Source: Polytrichum commune (lineage: Eukaryota; Streptophyta; Polytrichopsida; Polytrichales; Polytrichaceae). From it: a stretch of DNA of 64,000 nucleotides. Position 1 is the stretch's first letter. Each line of letters opens with the position of its first letter. A program made the position numbers and the translations under genes. Location of the stretch: contig OX485808.1 in the NCBI GenBank assembly GCA_950295325.1, positions 13,644,501 to 13,708,500 on the forward strand, in the 5' to 3' direction. Of this stretch, positions 47,979-60,350 are shown one piece after another. A model generated the notes under the pieces. That model was not told the DNA's origin and searched no databases. It was given only the letters and a program-made list of their open reading frames with translations.

Positions 47979-48121
47979 AGCTCCGAGCATATGGCAGACC
48001 TTGCAGAAATTCTGGGGCACCCTTGCGGGCACCGCAGGGGGGTTGGAAATAGTTTTCAACCAGCAATTGACGCGTCTCGGTTTCACCTCATTAACTGCGT
48101 CATTGCCCCAAGCGCAAAGAT
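47979..48121 (-). ncRNA. U4: U4 snRNA, copy C (slightly decayed)
   Basis: The 5' two-thirds is identical to copies A and B. The Sm-like region reads AATTTCTGC instead of AATTTCTGG, and the 3' hairpin stem is changed (GGAGC instead of GGACC), so assembly may be weaker. Confidence 0.88.
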
Positions 48122-48178
48122 AAAACCTAAGTTGAATCTCGGGGGGTTTCTATGTTTCCGAATCGCTAATCCCCATTG

Positions 48179-48192
48179 CAAACCTTATGGGG
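48179..48192 (-). promoter_or_regulatory. Upstream element of U4 copy C
   Basis: CCCCATAAGGTTTG on the minus strand, 58 bp upstream of the RNA start. Confidence 0.65.
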
Positions 48193-49078
48193 CCACATGA
48201 ATATTCAACAACTCGGAATGACTGGATTTGACAAGTCCTTGCAAATACTCCAATTGGATTCCAATCGACTTCCAATTGTCACAGAACATAACCTTGCTGT
48301 TGGTCTGTGCAGCAAACACTCCTCCCAAAGAAATTAGTGCTGTTGTTCAATGTCTCTTATCAAATTTTAGATCCGAATCATATCACTTGAAGTGTTGCAA
48401 AATAAAACAAAAACAATACAATCCTCTGTTTAATGCCCAAAATTCAGTCGGATCAGCAGCCTGTTCAGTACAATCTCTGTCTTCGACAAAGCCCACAACT
48501 TGCAATCCTTGTCGATGTTGAAGTTTCTTGAGGAAATTGGCAGTCCAGTGCATCTCATCTCCTCCCAAGATTGTAACCAGATGTGAGGCAGAAATGCTCA
48601 CTTTTGTGAATTCTATAGCCTCATTGTGGCTCTTTTCCAAGCTTGACCGTACCTTGCAATACTAAAATGCTAAAAAGATACATTTACAACTCCCACACCT
48701 GTTATTTCTATTGTGTGTCTGTTTCTTTGTGATTCATCCCCTCCCTTACTTTTAAGTTCTCAACACCACTATCCACACAATCCATTTCCCATGTCAATCC
48801 ATGGTTTCATCCAGTGGGTTGGCATGGCCGACGCTTGTTTTATATCTTTCAGTAAGAAAACTTATTCAACAATTGTTGAGTATATATGAATCTACTAAAA
48901 AATGGGTATTTTGTTAGTAATCTCAATGCCAAATATGAAAACATGACCCCTATGAGTTGTGGTTCGTCTTAAAATAATCGCCTTAGAGTAATGTGGAGCT
49001 TCCAATGCTTATTTTGAGATCAAAAGAAATGCCCAAATTATAAAGGATGTCCAATGTTTCCCCTTTCAACTTAACTTA

Positions 49079-49595
49079 GGGCATCTGTAGTGGATCTAGG
49101 TAAAGCTCACTGCAAACCAAAACCTATCTTTTGACTGACCTAAAATTAGAAACTGAAATTACCATCATTAGAAGCACACCTAAATAAACGTGAGATATTT
49201 CTCAAGAAAAAAGAATTGTAAAAATTTGACGTAGGTGAAATCCCTCATTGAAAACACCACATTTTCAAAATTTAGAGGGAGTGCACCAAATCTTGCTTAA
49301 AAATGGAAAGATCCTCCCACACTCCCTCCAAATTTTTGACATTTAGAGGGAGTGTGGGAGGATCTTTCCATTTTTAAGCAAGATTTGGTGCACTCCCTCT
49401 AAATTTTGAAAATGTGGTGTTTTCAATGAGGGATTTCACCTACGTCAAATTTTTACAATTCTTTTTTCTTGAGAAATATCTCACGTTTATTTAGGTGTGC
49501 TTCTAATGATGGTAATTTCAGTTTCTAATTTTAGGTCAGTCAAAAGATAGGTTTTGGTTTGCAGTGAGCTTTACCTAGATCCACTACAGATGCCC
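49079..49595. mobile_element. Near-perfect hairpin MITE (Harbinger/Tourist type)
   Basis: Starts GGGCATCTGTAGTGGATCT and ends with its reverse complement. TTA flanks both sides (49076-49078 and 49596-49598). Arms of about 245 bp appear identical by eye around a loop of about 25 bp near 49337. Non-coding. Such an intact palindrome suggests recent origin and could give hairpin RNA. Confidence 0.95.
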
Positions 49596-50149
49596 TTAGG
49601 TGTTCCAAATCCTTAGCTGCACTAGCTTCAGGGTGGGGTTCCATGTCTATCGCTGACTCACTAGGTTTTAGATGATAGCGGGTTGGATGTGTTCTCATGA
49701 AGATAACAAAAGCAACCAAACAACCACATTTTGGTTACTTTTCAGAATATGAAGGGTCATGATCATGGGCCACTAGATTTCCATGTGCCCACTTAACATG
49801 TAAGATTATAATGGTTGGTTGGCACATACGAATCCTATCACATCAAATTTCATCTACATTTGTCTAAATTCCCACCAAAGTTTGGTGGGCAAGCAACATA
49901 CATGGAAATCCACCCTGACTCTACTGATTCCTCTAAGAACATTTCAACGACTTTGTAATAATTTTTGAACAATGCTAATTGTGTATGTCCATTGCTTGCA
50001 TATTCTATTCTTATTGATAAAAGTATGAAGAACAAGGCAAGCTTCAAAATCTTGTTCTTCCTTTAGATGCCTCATGTCACTCCATTTCATGTCTTGCTCA
50101 AGGTAATTCAAAAATTAATTAATATCAAACGAAATTGAACACCGTGAGA

Positions 50150-50397
50150 GCATGTTCACCAACTCTTTTTAAAATTGACCGGAACGACTTAGTGTCGAGT
50201 TTAGACAATCTTTTGGCCCCCACCTCTAGCCCCAACCGCGTTAGAGCCATTGTGGAGCCCGGCAACCCTAGGCCTCCCCCAAGAGATTGAGGTACTTATT
50301 GCGTGGAAAAGCAAGTCTTGGTACCACAGTCAATTGCCATCCCCACATCTTACATCATGCCAGTGTCGTATCCAACTGAGCTAGGACCAATGAATTT
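50150..50397 (-). mobile_element. tRNA-derived SINE, family 3
   Basis: Minus strand starts GGTCCTAGCTCAGTTGGATA, a good A box, with a weaker B box (GGCAATTGACT). The body contains GGCTCTAACGCGGTTGGGGC and TAGAGGTGGGGGCC, and the T-rich or A-rich end lies near 50165. Exact ends were not determined. Confidence 0.65.
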
Positions 50398-50846
50398 TTT
50401 TTCACTTTTTACTGGGGGGTGAAATGGCTATTATAATGGTATTTTACATTGCAGTTTCGACTATGTGAACATACAAGGAAATTGCAAACATTGCAATGAA
50501 ATGTGTGGTAGAATGAAATTGTCGCTATTTAAAGTGGCCAGTAGAGAATTGCAAATGCGATACTTGTTTGAATGGCTTTTGAAAGTTTAGCTAAATGAAA
50601 AATAAAAAATATTGCAAGGCCACTATTGGAACAAGGAAATGCAGCAGTAAATATGCGAAATTACATCCCACAAATTACGTCACAAAAATTTAGGAGGAAA
50701 CCACTTCTTTATTTACAATGGCATGCATCGCCAATAAGCCATATGAGATGTAGGCTCTTATAAGTAGAAAGTTATATAAGATCTTTGTATTTTAAATAGT
50801 TATGAAGAGGTGGGAAAAACCCCCTAAATGTCTCATTCTATGCAAA

Positions 50847-53802
50847 TCAAACACCAAGTGCATATCGGCCGCGCTTCGACTTGCAAGCTCTCCAATCTGA
50901 AATGACATCCTTGTACGGGAATGATGTCAATGTGTAATGTTTTTGTGCAAACATTGTTGTAGCAAGAGGTAAATGTTCAGTTAAGCGGTTGCAGAGTTTG
51001 TTCTTCAAGAAAGAAACATTGGAAAATATTCTTTCGTCTTCTACGCTCCCAAGAACCTACAAAATGGATGCAAAGAGACAAAGTCAGTAAGAACCCAACT
51101 TGCATTCAAAAACATGAATACAAAAAGCATGAGAAAGTTTAATGAAGTAACATATTTTCAAAATATAACCCCTTACCTGGATCATCGCAATTTCTGCGAG
51201 CTTAAAGAACTCAGGAAATATACCCTTCAAAGGGCTAGATTGCGCCAAGGTACGCCATAGTTTGGTTAAGGGATGAATGCGTATGTCCATAGCCCTCATT
51301 GCATGAGGGAAATTATTCACCATAGCCACAGCAAACCAATGGAATTCCCGATCAAGTCCTATACCACTCAACACTGCTGGACATGTATCACAAACATGTG
51401 TAGCGCTAGAGATATCCTTGGTGTGAGCATATGTTTGCTTCAAAGTGTGCATGTACCCTGTGAGTTTGTCCTCATGCCCTGGCTCAAGCCAAAATTGAGG
51501 ATATACAATGGATAGTGCATCCATTACCTCACTAGGGGGAAACCTACTTCCCAATTCCATCACCATCATGGCTGCAGCATCTGCAAGCAAAAACCAACAC
51601 ATTAGACCCATGTTCATAAATGCAAAACCTTGATATGATCAAAAGATGCAAAAACATAAACAAACAAACAAAACTAAAAACAAACACATATTTGCAACCT
51701 CGACCTTCACCTCTGATATTGTTTTGTCAAATAATTCTCTTGTCACAAAACTCCTCAAGTATGTGACATGATCAATGCAAGTCGTATTGAGGTGGGAGCC
51801 GGCTGAAGTTGACAAATGGGCCTCAAAAACCAAGTGCTCAACACAATCATTCACGTCTTAGGATGTCACCTTAGGCGGATGCTCTCATGCGAAAGGTCAC
51901 ATATCTTTTTGAAACATGAAAATGCATATGAAATAAATGCATTGTTTGTGCAATACAAGTCATTCACATCTGAGATACAAAGGCTCAATGCCCTTGTGAA
52001 ATCACACACATAAACACTAGGGGATTGTGCAAAAACAACCAAGGCTTTCACAGCCTCTAGAAGAGGTAGCACTGCAGCCAAGGTCAGCAAGCACTTCATA
52101 TCAGCCATGAGTTCATAATTTACCTTGGCTGCTGGGATTGTTGGTTTTACAAAATGATCAGAGTACATCTTCACCAAAAGGATGCGGTACTCCGACAAAA
52201 CACGTTTCAATGGACTCACCATTGAAATTCACCTCGTTTTTATATTCTGAAGATTTTTTCTACCCCTAGACTCAAGCAATTCAGCAAATTTTTGGAGCTC
52301 CAAATGACGTTTTGGAGACTTATTAAAATACTTGTACAAAGCAGCTAGTAGGGTTTCAATCATAGCCACCATCTCCAGATCTGATAGACATTGTACTACA
52401 AGATTGCTTCAATGTGCCACACAATGCATGCCTTGCATGTGTGGCGCATGAGAAATCTGCAGCTTGTTAGTGACACCATTCCTCTTCCCTTGCAAAACCG
52501 ATGCACCATCTGCACCAAATGCCATAAATCGGTCTCTAATCTGATGTGGGGTCAACCCACCTTCATTAGTGAGTGCATCAAGAATCATCTTGGTTATGTT
52601 ATCGGCACTACCACCCTTAGTCACACGCTACAAGCACAACAACATTGGCACTATTTCCCAATCTTGAATTGTGTAAACATTTATGCTAATCCAATATTGG
52701 TTGTCCAACGTTGTGACTTCATCACAAGTGATAGAGAAGTAAGGGGATGTACTTACTACTTCTTTTGTCCTTGTTTGTACAATGTTAAATAAACTCTCAG
52801 CTATTTTCCAACCCGACCCCTCGGTCCAATGCTTCAATGGAACCTGCACATACACTCAAGTGCTATTACTAACCAGAACGATGTTCCAAAACAAAATGAA
52901 TAACATGAGCAACTGAAATTGAAAGGAAATGAAGGATTTTGACCTTAGGAACGCCCAGGAATTGTAATAGCTCCTTCATGGGTGGATATTCTGTCATAGG
53001 TCTTCCAAATTGTAACAAATGGAAGATGACCGCCATTTGCATTTCCTTGCGTTTTGGAGGAGTCCCAGCTGTAACTAGGGTTCCAATATTATTAACAGGC
53101 AGTGCTACAAATGTCCTCTCAGCACATTTGTGGACGGAATTTTGGTCCCAATACCACTCACCCTTCTTCACCTTCAAAGAAGGTAAGTCGCTGAGGGTTC
53201 TCTTCCATCCTTGGTGTTTTTTCAGATTGTCATCTTTTGCATCCAGTATTTTGTCTCTGCCATTTACTTTAGAGCAGATTATACATTGACCTTTGTCGAA
53301 TGTACCATCCCCTTCAGGGACCTGTTAAGACCATGGGTATTTTGCTGCCTAATTTTCTTGAAATCTGCACCAAAACCAACAAGCAGCAGTGAGAAACAAG
53401 ACAAACTCAAAAGCATGCACAAATCATATTACTTCCCAAAAAATACAACCAGGGTTTAGGATTTAGGTACCTTCTTTTCGGAAATTTTCGCTTCTTCGTT
53501 GCAGGTTCATGTGAGGTTGGTAGCAATTGGGTGTCTGATTGCTCATGGAAACCATCAAAGCTATTGCTACCACCACTTGAAGGCGCATTGATAGTAAATG
53601 GGGACCCATTGATGTCCACATCATCAGCCTGAAATGGAGCAGGTACAGGCAGTGGGGTGGAAGGAAAATCCCCTGCAGACGCAGTTGATGAGATCTGCAC
53701 AACCTCTTGCATTGCGGCAGTTGATAATTCTCCCCCAGGGGTGATCATCAACACCCTTTGCTTGAAGGAGGGACGTTTTGCAGAACCGGATGCAGATGCC
53801 AT
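50847..53802 (-). pseudogene. hAT-family transposase with three nonsense codons
   Basis: Starts at ATG 53802 (MASASGSAKRPSF, a Ser/Pro-rich N-terminus with KKRKFPKR). Next comes a zinc-finger-like CIIC...KKHQGWKR (about 53286-53215), then PYFSITCDEVTTLDNQYW, ADNITKMI, GADGASVLQGKRNGV and HCVAH. Frame and homology continue through TAG 52630-52628, TGA 52411-52409 and TGA 52231-52229, where relatives would have sense codons (HCVAHRSN and KTRWISM are the usual forms). The last exon, from about 51060, has VEDERIFSNVSFLKNKLCNR, the hAT dimerisation motif, and stops at 50849-50847. Exon 1-2 phase was not resolved. This is the ZNF862-like hAT branch common in plants. No TIRs were found. Confidence 0.75.
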
Positions 53803-54002
53803 GGTGGAGCAACTCGCACATGCACTCATGAGAACCGCCGGAGCAGGGATCAGGGATCGGTCGACGGCGAAGGATCGGTCGAGGCGAAGGCGACGATCAG
53901 GGAGCGCTGCACAACGCACAACACACAACACACAACAATGCACAACAACAATGAAAAACAACAATTGCTAAACCACAATGCACATACCTCATTGCAGATT
54001 CC

Positions 54003-55140
54003 CTAAATATGATGCCGCCACTCCCACCTCTGCAACGCCCACTTCCACCTCCACTTCCACCTCTGCAACGCCCACTCCCTATACTCACACCCATCCTCAT
54101 CCTCGTTAGTGAATGCAGTGAGCATTGTGCACAAACCCTACCTACAAATTGCCCACCATTGAATGTGGCTCCAACTCTGACGGCCTTAACAGAACAACCA
54201 TGCACATCATTGTCTATCAGATCTGGACTTTGGGCTCTGGACTCTGGAGAGAGTGGACATTGTGAATTTGTCACATTGGACAACAACGCCAAGGCCCAAT
54301 GCACAAGTTCGCCGCGAACCAACTGTGAGTCTACCCAATGGGAGCATGTGGATGAATGCGTATGGCCCAATGAACGGGGAGTACCGAACTTTAGTTACGA
54401 GCTAGCCGAAATTTTTTGGAGATTTCCGAATGAGTTCGCAATGATTCGGACGAGGTACCGACTTAAAATTGTTAAGGTCGGAAATAAACCGGTTCAAATG
54501 AGAAAAGATCGGCAATATAGCCGGTTGAGGCATCATATTTTAGGATATTTACCGAGCCAATTTTTAAATTTTAGGCAAGTAGCCAAAGGGACTAGGAATA
54601 GGGCGGAAATTTCTACTAGGGTAATACTAGAGTCATGACTCATAAGGTCAAGAACCATGGAGGCTAATTAATTTAGGGTTGGTTCCGTTCACTGGGCCGA
54701 TTAGGGTTTTGAGGCTCTAAGCACCCAAGGACCCTCTCTCACGAGTATAAGGAGTTTGAGTCCCTTGTGCAAAGTATCTCACTCCTCTCACTCATGTACT
54801 GGGATTTCTCTTTGTGCTCTTTCGCTATTGCTCTTTCGCTTCTGTTTGTTTCTGCATCCACATGCGGTGATCCACCTGCGATCTAGTTGGAGACATCTGT
54901 TTCGGAGGTCCAGTTCGGTGCGGCGATCCACTGCGATCCAGTCGGAGACAACTGTTTCGGAGGTCGTGAATCTCTTGAAATCATGTAGATAAGTCTTGAA
55001 GAGTAGGAAACAAACTTGTGCGGAACCAATGCCTTCAAGGCAGATAGGCCTCCAAAATTGGGGGGTGATTGAATTAGAAAAATTACTAGCACACTATGGG
55101 CATGATCGCTACCAATAAGGATTAAAAGTTCCCTCCTTCG
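54003..55140. other. No gene seen; possible LTR-like fragment
   Basis: A TATAAGGAGTTTGAG word at 54748 followed by C/T-rich sequence to about 54870 and paired GATC-rich words (GTTTCGGAGGTC at 54899 and 54955) could be part of an LTR, but no partner LTR or retroelement gene was seen. Confidence 0.3.
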
Positions 55141-55145
55141 TTGTT

Positions 55146-55598
55146 GTGATGGCTTGTAAGCGTGAATTTCTAGCTTTCAAACTGCAAACCACCACTGAAT
55201 GGGGAGATAAAACTTGTAGAAATTTATGGGGCATTATCATATGGAATCATTCTTTGCAAATCCGATATCCTAATTTGCTTGTCCTTGCTTATTTGGCTAG
55301 AGTACAATGTGTATTAACATCCACTTGCGAAAGGGCGTTTAGTGTCCAAAATTTAATAAAAACACGAGTGAAAAACAAACTTGGAAGTAAAAATTTGGAA
55401 GCTATGCTTAGAATTGCTTTAGAGGGACCAGATGAAAACTTTGATAATATTATTGAAGAGACAATTCCTTTGTGGAAAACTGGAACCAAATACCGGTTTT
55501 TATATGCCAATCCTTCACATTATGTGTCTTCTGCAAGTGATACATCTTGTTCAGTAAGTTCAACTATGTTTTCTAATTTTGAGGATACGGATGTTTAA
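55146..55598 (+). pseudogene. hAT C-terminal dimerisation domain fragment
   Basis: 150-codon frame with IRYPNLLVLAYLARVQ, STCERAFSVQNLIKTRVKNK and LEAMLRIALEGP, typical of the hAT C-terminus of ZNF862-like proteins. It is on the opposite strand to, and different from, the hAT gene at 50.8-53.8 kb, so it belongs to another element. No upstream catalytic domain is present. Confidence 0.8.
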
Positions 55599-55675
55599 AA
55601 GTTGCATGTATTGTTGTACTAACTAGCCTCTAAAAATATATGAACCCTTTTTGGATTTATATATATTTTTAAAGG

Positions 55676-55740
55676 CTAAATCCTTGGCCCCAAGTTGGTG
55701 GGGGCTTAGCAAGGTTCAAATCCTTCCAAGGATACTTGGA
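55676..55740 (+). mobile_element. SINE head, family 2
   Basis: AAATCCTTGGCCCCAAGTTG, GGGGGCTTAGC and the B-box GGTTCAAATCC followed by TTCCAAGGAT match the order of words in the minus-strand copy at 22315-22377. Confidence 0.5.
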
Positions 55741-55934
55741 TTTTCTATCAACACAAATTCACCCCTTTAAAAGCATAACACCATTTTTTTTTACAATGTT
55801 TAAAAAAACAAATCCGACATACAATACAAATCTTCGGAAACATACCGAAATGAAATTCAGAAAATCGGAAAATTACCAAATGGTAAAGTTAAATATCGAT
55901 TTTAAACCGATAATAAAAATTGGATTTAGGTAGT

Positions 55935-56185
55935 TTCCGAGCAAAAAAATAAAAATCCGAATGTCTTTATAAAAGATCGGAAATGTACCGATTTTTGTAT
56001 AAAACTCCCCGGACTGTGGTATGGCCGCGAATGGGTAGGAGGTGGCGTGGGGACTCCCGCGAACGGCGGTGGCGGGACGTGGGGAGTGGAGGGATGGGCC
56101 GCCGGCCAGCTCCTACCCGGACGCGAAGTGACCAATGGCGAAGTGACCCAATGGGCGGGAGGCGGGGGCAGCATGGAGCCGCTTT
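55935..56185. other. GC-rich patch, no gene seen
   Basis: A GGCGGTGGCGGGACGTGGGG-type segment in otherwise AT-rich sequence. Frames on both strands are low complexity. Similar CCGA/TCGG-rich words occur at 54380-54560 and 55840-56000, hinting at a shared, unresolved element. Confidence 0.4.
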
Positions 56186-56380
56186 ATGAGTTTAAATCAT
56201 GGCAGATTTGGGCGATCCTAAACACCTAGATTTGATTATTCTAATAGAGAATTTCGTAGCATCATTTAGGATATAGCATTAAATGCGAATAATCGCCCAA
56301 ATAAAATTCGCTGGCTAGGACTCAATTGCCACCATAGGGTCCACATACACAGAGAAAGTGGTTTAGAATCCAAATGACGA

Positions 56381-56824
56381 GGTATGTTGGATTTGCATCA
56401 CCAACCATAGTTGCAGAACTAGCAGGAACTCAGGCAACAACACCTTCAGCCCAAAATCACCAAACGAATGGTAAAAATCCTATAGCTATAGAGGAAATGT
56501 TACTTTGTCGTATTTAACTTGAGATTTCACAACCCTATCACAAACACCCAACAAAAGAAGGAAACATTTTGCATGAGGATCCAAGACAATTGGAATGAAA
56601 GACAGCCACGAACAATTGCAGAGAGGATGGTAAAAAGTTTGGAGACGAAGTGGGGGAGCATCAAGCACGATGTGTCCAAGTTTCATGGGATCTACCTAAA
56701 AGTTAAGGCTATTAATAAGAGTGAGAAGAATGAGGATTATTTAATTTGTGACTCTCTTCGTCTGTATCAATTGAAACATCCCAAAGTGTTTGATTTTGGG
56801 TTTGAGCATTGTTGGCACATCTAA
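56381..56824 (+). pseudogene. Myb/SANT-like (NAM-associated) protein fragment of a Harbinger element
   Basis: Contains QQKKETFCMRIQDNWNE, RTIAERMVKSLETKWGSIKH, VSKFHGIYLKVKAINKS, LRLYQLKHPKVFDFGFEHCW. This is the pattern of the plant proteins with a Myb/SANT-like region that accompany PIF/Harbinger transposases (often annotated as NAM-associated or glutathione S-transferase T3-like). The upstream part near 56381 (DEVCW) is out of frame or separated by an early stop, and a stop follows HCWHI at 56822. Decayed. Confidence 0.65.
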
Positions 56825-57231
56825 AGGAGACTCCCAAATTGATTTGCAACAATTTGGTGAAGATTCCTAAATCACTCAAGAAGAAGAGATTTGCTAACGT
56901 ATTGGTGGACAAAAAGATTTGGCTATAGAGAGCAATGTTGCGGAACCTACATCGCATTGCAAGTAAACTATCAGCAAGCAAGCACATTACCAAATCATTG
57001 GCCACCATGTGCCAAAAATACTATAGACTAATTGGCCAATGGGAGGATTAGAGAGCAAGTGACATATGCATAAGCTCAAGCTTGTTGCAGATGACAAAGC
57101 AACTTGCATTAGGGCTTAAATTTTGCAAAACACAGCCGCACAACAAGTTTTTGGAATCAACATGGATGCCATGGTGAACCCTATGACATGAATATTACAA
57201 CTTGAGGTGAGATGAAGAACTTGCAAAATTA

Positions 57232-58010
57232 ATGAAGAGATGGACAAAATCGTACTTGATATTTCCTGCCACCTATGAGACAAATATCTTAGCTAATTTT
57301 CTTTCACACTCACCCCCTACTCATTTGCTCACTCATACTCCTCACCCCGTACAAGGATCAATCCAAATGAAGTGGGAAACGACATTGAAGATGATCAAAA
57401 TTGTGAGGAGAGATGCGATTTGGGTGAAGAAGTTGGACCTTCTCCCTACATGTGAGTTGAGGACTCATTCATTAAAAATAAACAAGACACTCAAACTAGG
57501 GGTGAGAGATGTGTTGAAGCTCAAGAAGGTGGCTATGACCAATATCATGGGTCTTCATTTGACATGAATTGTAGCTTGTTTTGTAATTTAAGGATGTTTT
57601 TGTGGTATTCTTCTATTATCTCGGGTTACATATCAATCACTCTAGCAAAAGAGCAACATTTGCTCATTTTTATAATAAATTTGGCAATACCCGATAAATT
57701 CCACTCTAATTTCTTGGTTGATTGGATTTTTTGTGTTTGTCAATCACTTCAGTATGCTCTCACTAGCTATAGAATGTTGGGTGCCTTGCAAATTTCGATG
57801 GGTGTCTTCAAATGTAGGCAATTTTTTGGTCAAACTGAAGGTTGGTTTATGGTTAGGTGCTTTGTTGATCAGATTTGTTGCTGGAATTATAGCTTCCTTC
57901 ACAAAGTGGTCAAGCCAAAATTTTGTCTTAGGGAGTCAAGTAGGTAATAAAAATCGAGTAGATGGCCAAGAAAATTTATTTTTTGGCTACATGAGCATGA
58001 AAAAACTCTA
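57232..58010 (+). other. Unrecognised open frames
   Basis: Frames at 57232-57567 (basic, Lys/Arg/Leu-rich) and 57564-57947 (hydrophobic, Cys/Phe-rich) match no family I know. They may be decayed downstream parts of the Harbinger-type element. Confidence 0.25.
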
Positions 58011-58019
58011 ATAGCAGAA

Positions 58020-59640
58020 TCACGAGCTTTAGTGTTGTCATGTTTTAGTGTTGTTGGGTTTTAATGTTGTGCTTAAGGCCAACAATTGGAGAATTTAAGT
58101 AGAATTAATCATTCTACTTAAAAGCTTGTTAATATAACCAAACTCAACTATTGAGTTTGCTACATGACCAGTGGCCATGGCCTAATTGAGTTGCTATTCC
58201 CAAAAGATTAGAGTACAACCATAGAACACCTTTCTACCTTAAGCCTTGTCCTCTTCAATCTTGGGACAACAATATCTAGTCCTCACTAAATGAATATATT
58301 GGGTAGGCTTAAACATCTTTGTTTTTACCTTATAATGAAGTAAAATTTTATGAACTTTTCACAAAATTTCAGCTTTATGAGTAAACACATGCATGGTCAA
58401 GGTCAGACACCCACATCTTTGAGTTGCCCCCCCCCCCCACCTAACATATACCGAGGTGAAAACAAAATCAATTATAATATAGGCTTTCTATTCATTTTTA
58501 AATACAAATCTTTGATCCTAAGATTGGCATCAAAGGTCCTTAATCAGTCTAGAAGGACCTATCCGAGGTGAAAAATCGATGGGGGTCAATTTTTAATTGG
58601 AATGTTGGTTGGTGCCCAACTCAAAGAGGTGGGTGTCTAGCCATATCCCACATGCATCAAGTGTAAATACAACAATGTCACTCACATGAATTTGGAAGTA
58701 CTAATTTTCTTGCTTCATCTTGCATTATAACGGCTTGCATTATAGCATGATCTTACACTGGTCAAGTCATGCAAGATCGAAGAATCAAAGACATTGTTAG
58801 AATCACTCAAATACTTGAATATGCCAAGCTGTGATGAATGAGTAATTATGCTTTTTCATCATTCATAATATGAATTGCTGAGAATGTGTTGCATGTTATG
58901 GGTACGTTCCAATTGGAAGTCACAGTTGACACTAATTTTGCAATTCCATGTTTCTTGATCTTTCTTCAACAATTGATATTGATGAACTGAAGAACCATCA
59001 ATTAGGCATTGTGATGAGATTGTCCTAAGCTAATAAAATCACATTACCTAAGGAGAAAATATAGCAACACTGAATATATGTGTATATAAAATCAGAAGCC
59101 GCACAAGGCAAGGTCATGGGTTAAATTATTGATCAACCAGATGGATGACAAGCTCAAGGTTGAATGATGCCATACAATCAAGTCCATTTTGAATGTGATA
59201 ACTGAACCACTGTACTGAATAAAACCAACATGGTCCAGTTACGACGACCGTCAATCTCTATCACAAAATTTTGAATTGCAAATGGAGATCAGGACTGAAC
59301 TACAGGTGTGCCTGCATGGTGATGAGCTCTTGCCAGAAATTATTGTCAAGATAAATTTAGAAGGAACAGAAGCAAATCAAGTCAAAAAAATCCACTGTCA
59401 ACAAGATTGTGAGAGGCCAAGCTGTACAATCATTACAAATAACCATTACATTTGGCCTTGCAGGCTGATTGTGATTCTGTCAAAACACCCTTAATGCACC
59501 CTTACAACAGTTATCCCAGCACACGCAAGATTATCATTAAACATCCAAGAACCATAGAAACATCCAATTCCAAGAGCAATGAGGACTTTTTTCAAGATTC
59601 CAGTGATTTCATTTCAATCATTAGATTGTTGGCTTTACCT
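58020..59640. other. AT-rich stretch, no gene seen
   Basis: Short frames only. A C-run lies at 58428-58438. Confidence 0.5.
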
Positions 59641-60350
59641 ACCCATTCATGCCTGATGCATATATATACATTGGTGTATGGTTCAAACTTATGTTTCATA
59701 CTAGCTACAATAGCAATTCACAAGAAAGTGCAACTCAAAAACGCTTAGTGATGAGCCTCAATAAATATTCATACGTTTACTGTTATTATTACCATCTTAA
59801 TGTCCAGCAATTAGCAAGGGTACTACATGACTAAGTCTCAAGACATAGCTTCGAATATCTCAAGCATGAATGGGTAGGTAAAATTCAACAAATTAGGCTA
59901 ATTTGACATGACATAATGCAAACGCCATTCAAAATCACATAATTGAGCTCCATATAAAAATTCAAGCCAAGGTTCAAGAAAGAAATATGCCTTTTTTGAT
60001 TAATTCGCATGTTGTTCTATCAATCCATACATGATGCATATATACATTGGTCTATGAATCATACAACAACAATTTACGAGCAAGTAATATCAGTACAACA
60101 CAAAAATGCATAGTATTGAGCTTCAATACATGTTATATTTTTTATTGTTATAATCAACTTACTGTGGAGCAATTAATCAAGGGTGGAATAAGTCTGAGGA
60201 CATAACTTCGATTATCTCAAGCATGAATTCAGCAAGTAAATTCCAACAAATATATGCTTTGTCAAGAAACAACAAAGGCTTATGTTATTTAAAATCACAT
60301 ATTGTGCTTTGTGTACATTAAAGATAGGGTTTAAGAACCAACATGGTCTC
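59640..60350. repeat. Diverged tandem duplication, about 365-bp unit
   Basis: Two units share TGATGCATATATACATTGGT, TCTCAAGCATGAAT, AAAATCACATA and CAAGGGT words in the same order; they begin near 59650 and 60020. Confidence 0.7.

Larger units (their letters stand above)
39650..48840. repeat. Threefold tandem array of U5/U3/U4 RNA gene units
   Basis: Unit A (about 39650-42850) and unit C (about 45800-48840) hold U5 (minus), U3 (plus) and U4 (minus) in the same order. Unit B (about 43290-45480) has U3 and U4 only. Flanks align over long diverged stretches, for example AATTGCACTTCAGTGCCAT at about 39739 and 45916, CACCATGGCCGGT before each U3, and TTCTTTGTGATTCATCCCCT-type words at 45371 and 48722. 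A further conserved block downstream of each U4 (42780, 44750, 48540), containing ATCTC(A)TCTCCTC, is unidentified. Confidence 0.85.

Noticed and set aside
54720-55020. Solo LTR
   Set aside because: A TATA-like word and C/T-rich sequence are present, but no TG...CA ends, duplication or partner LTR could be shown.
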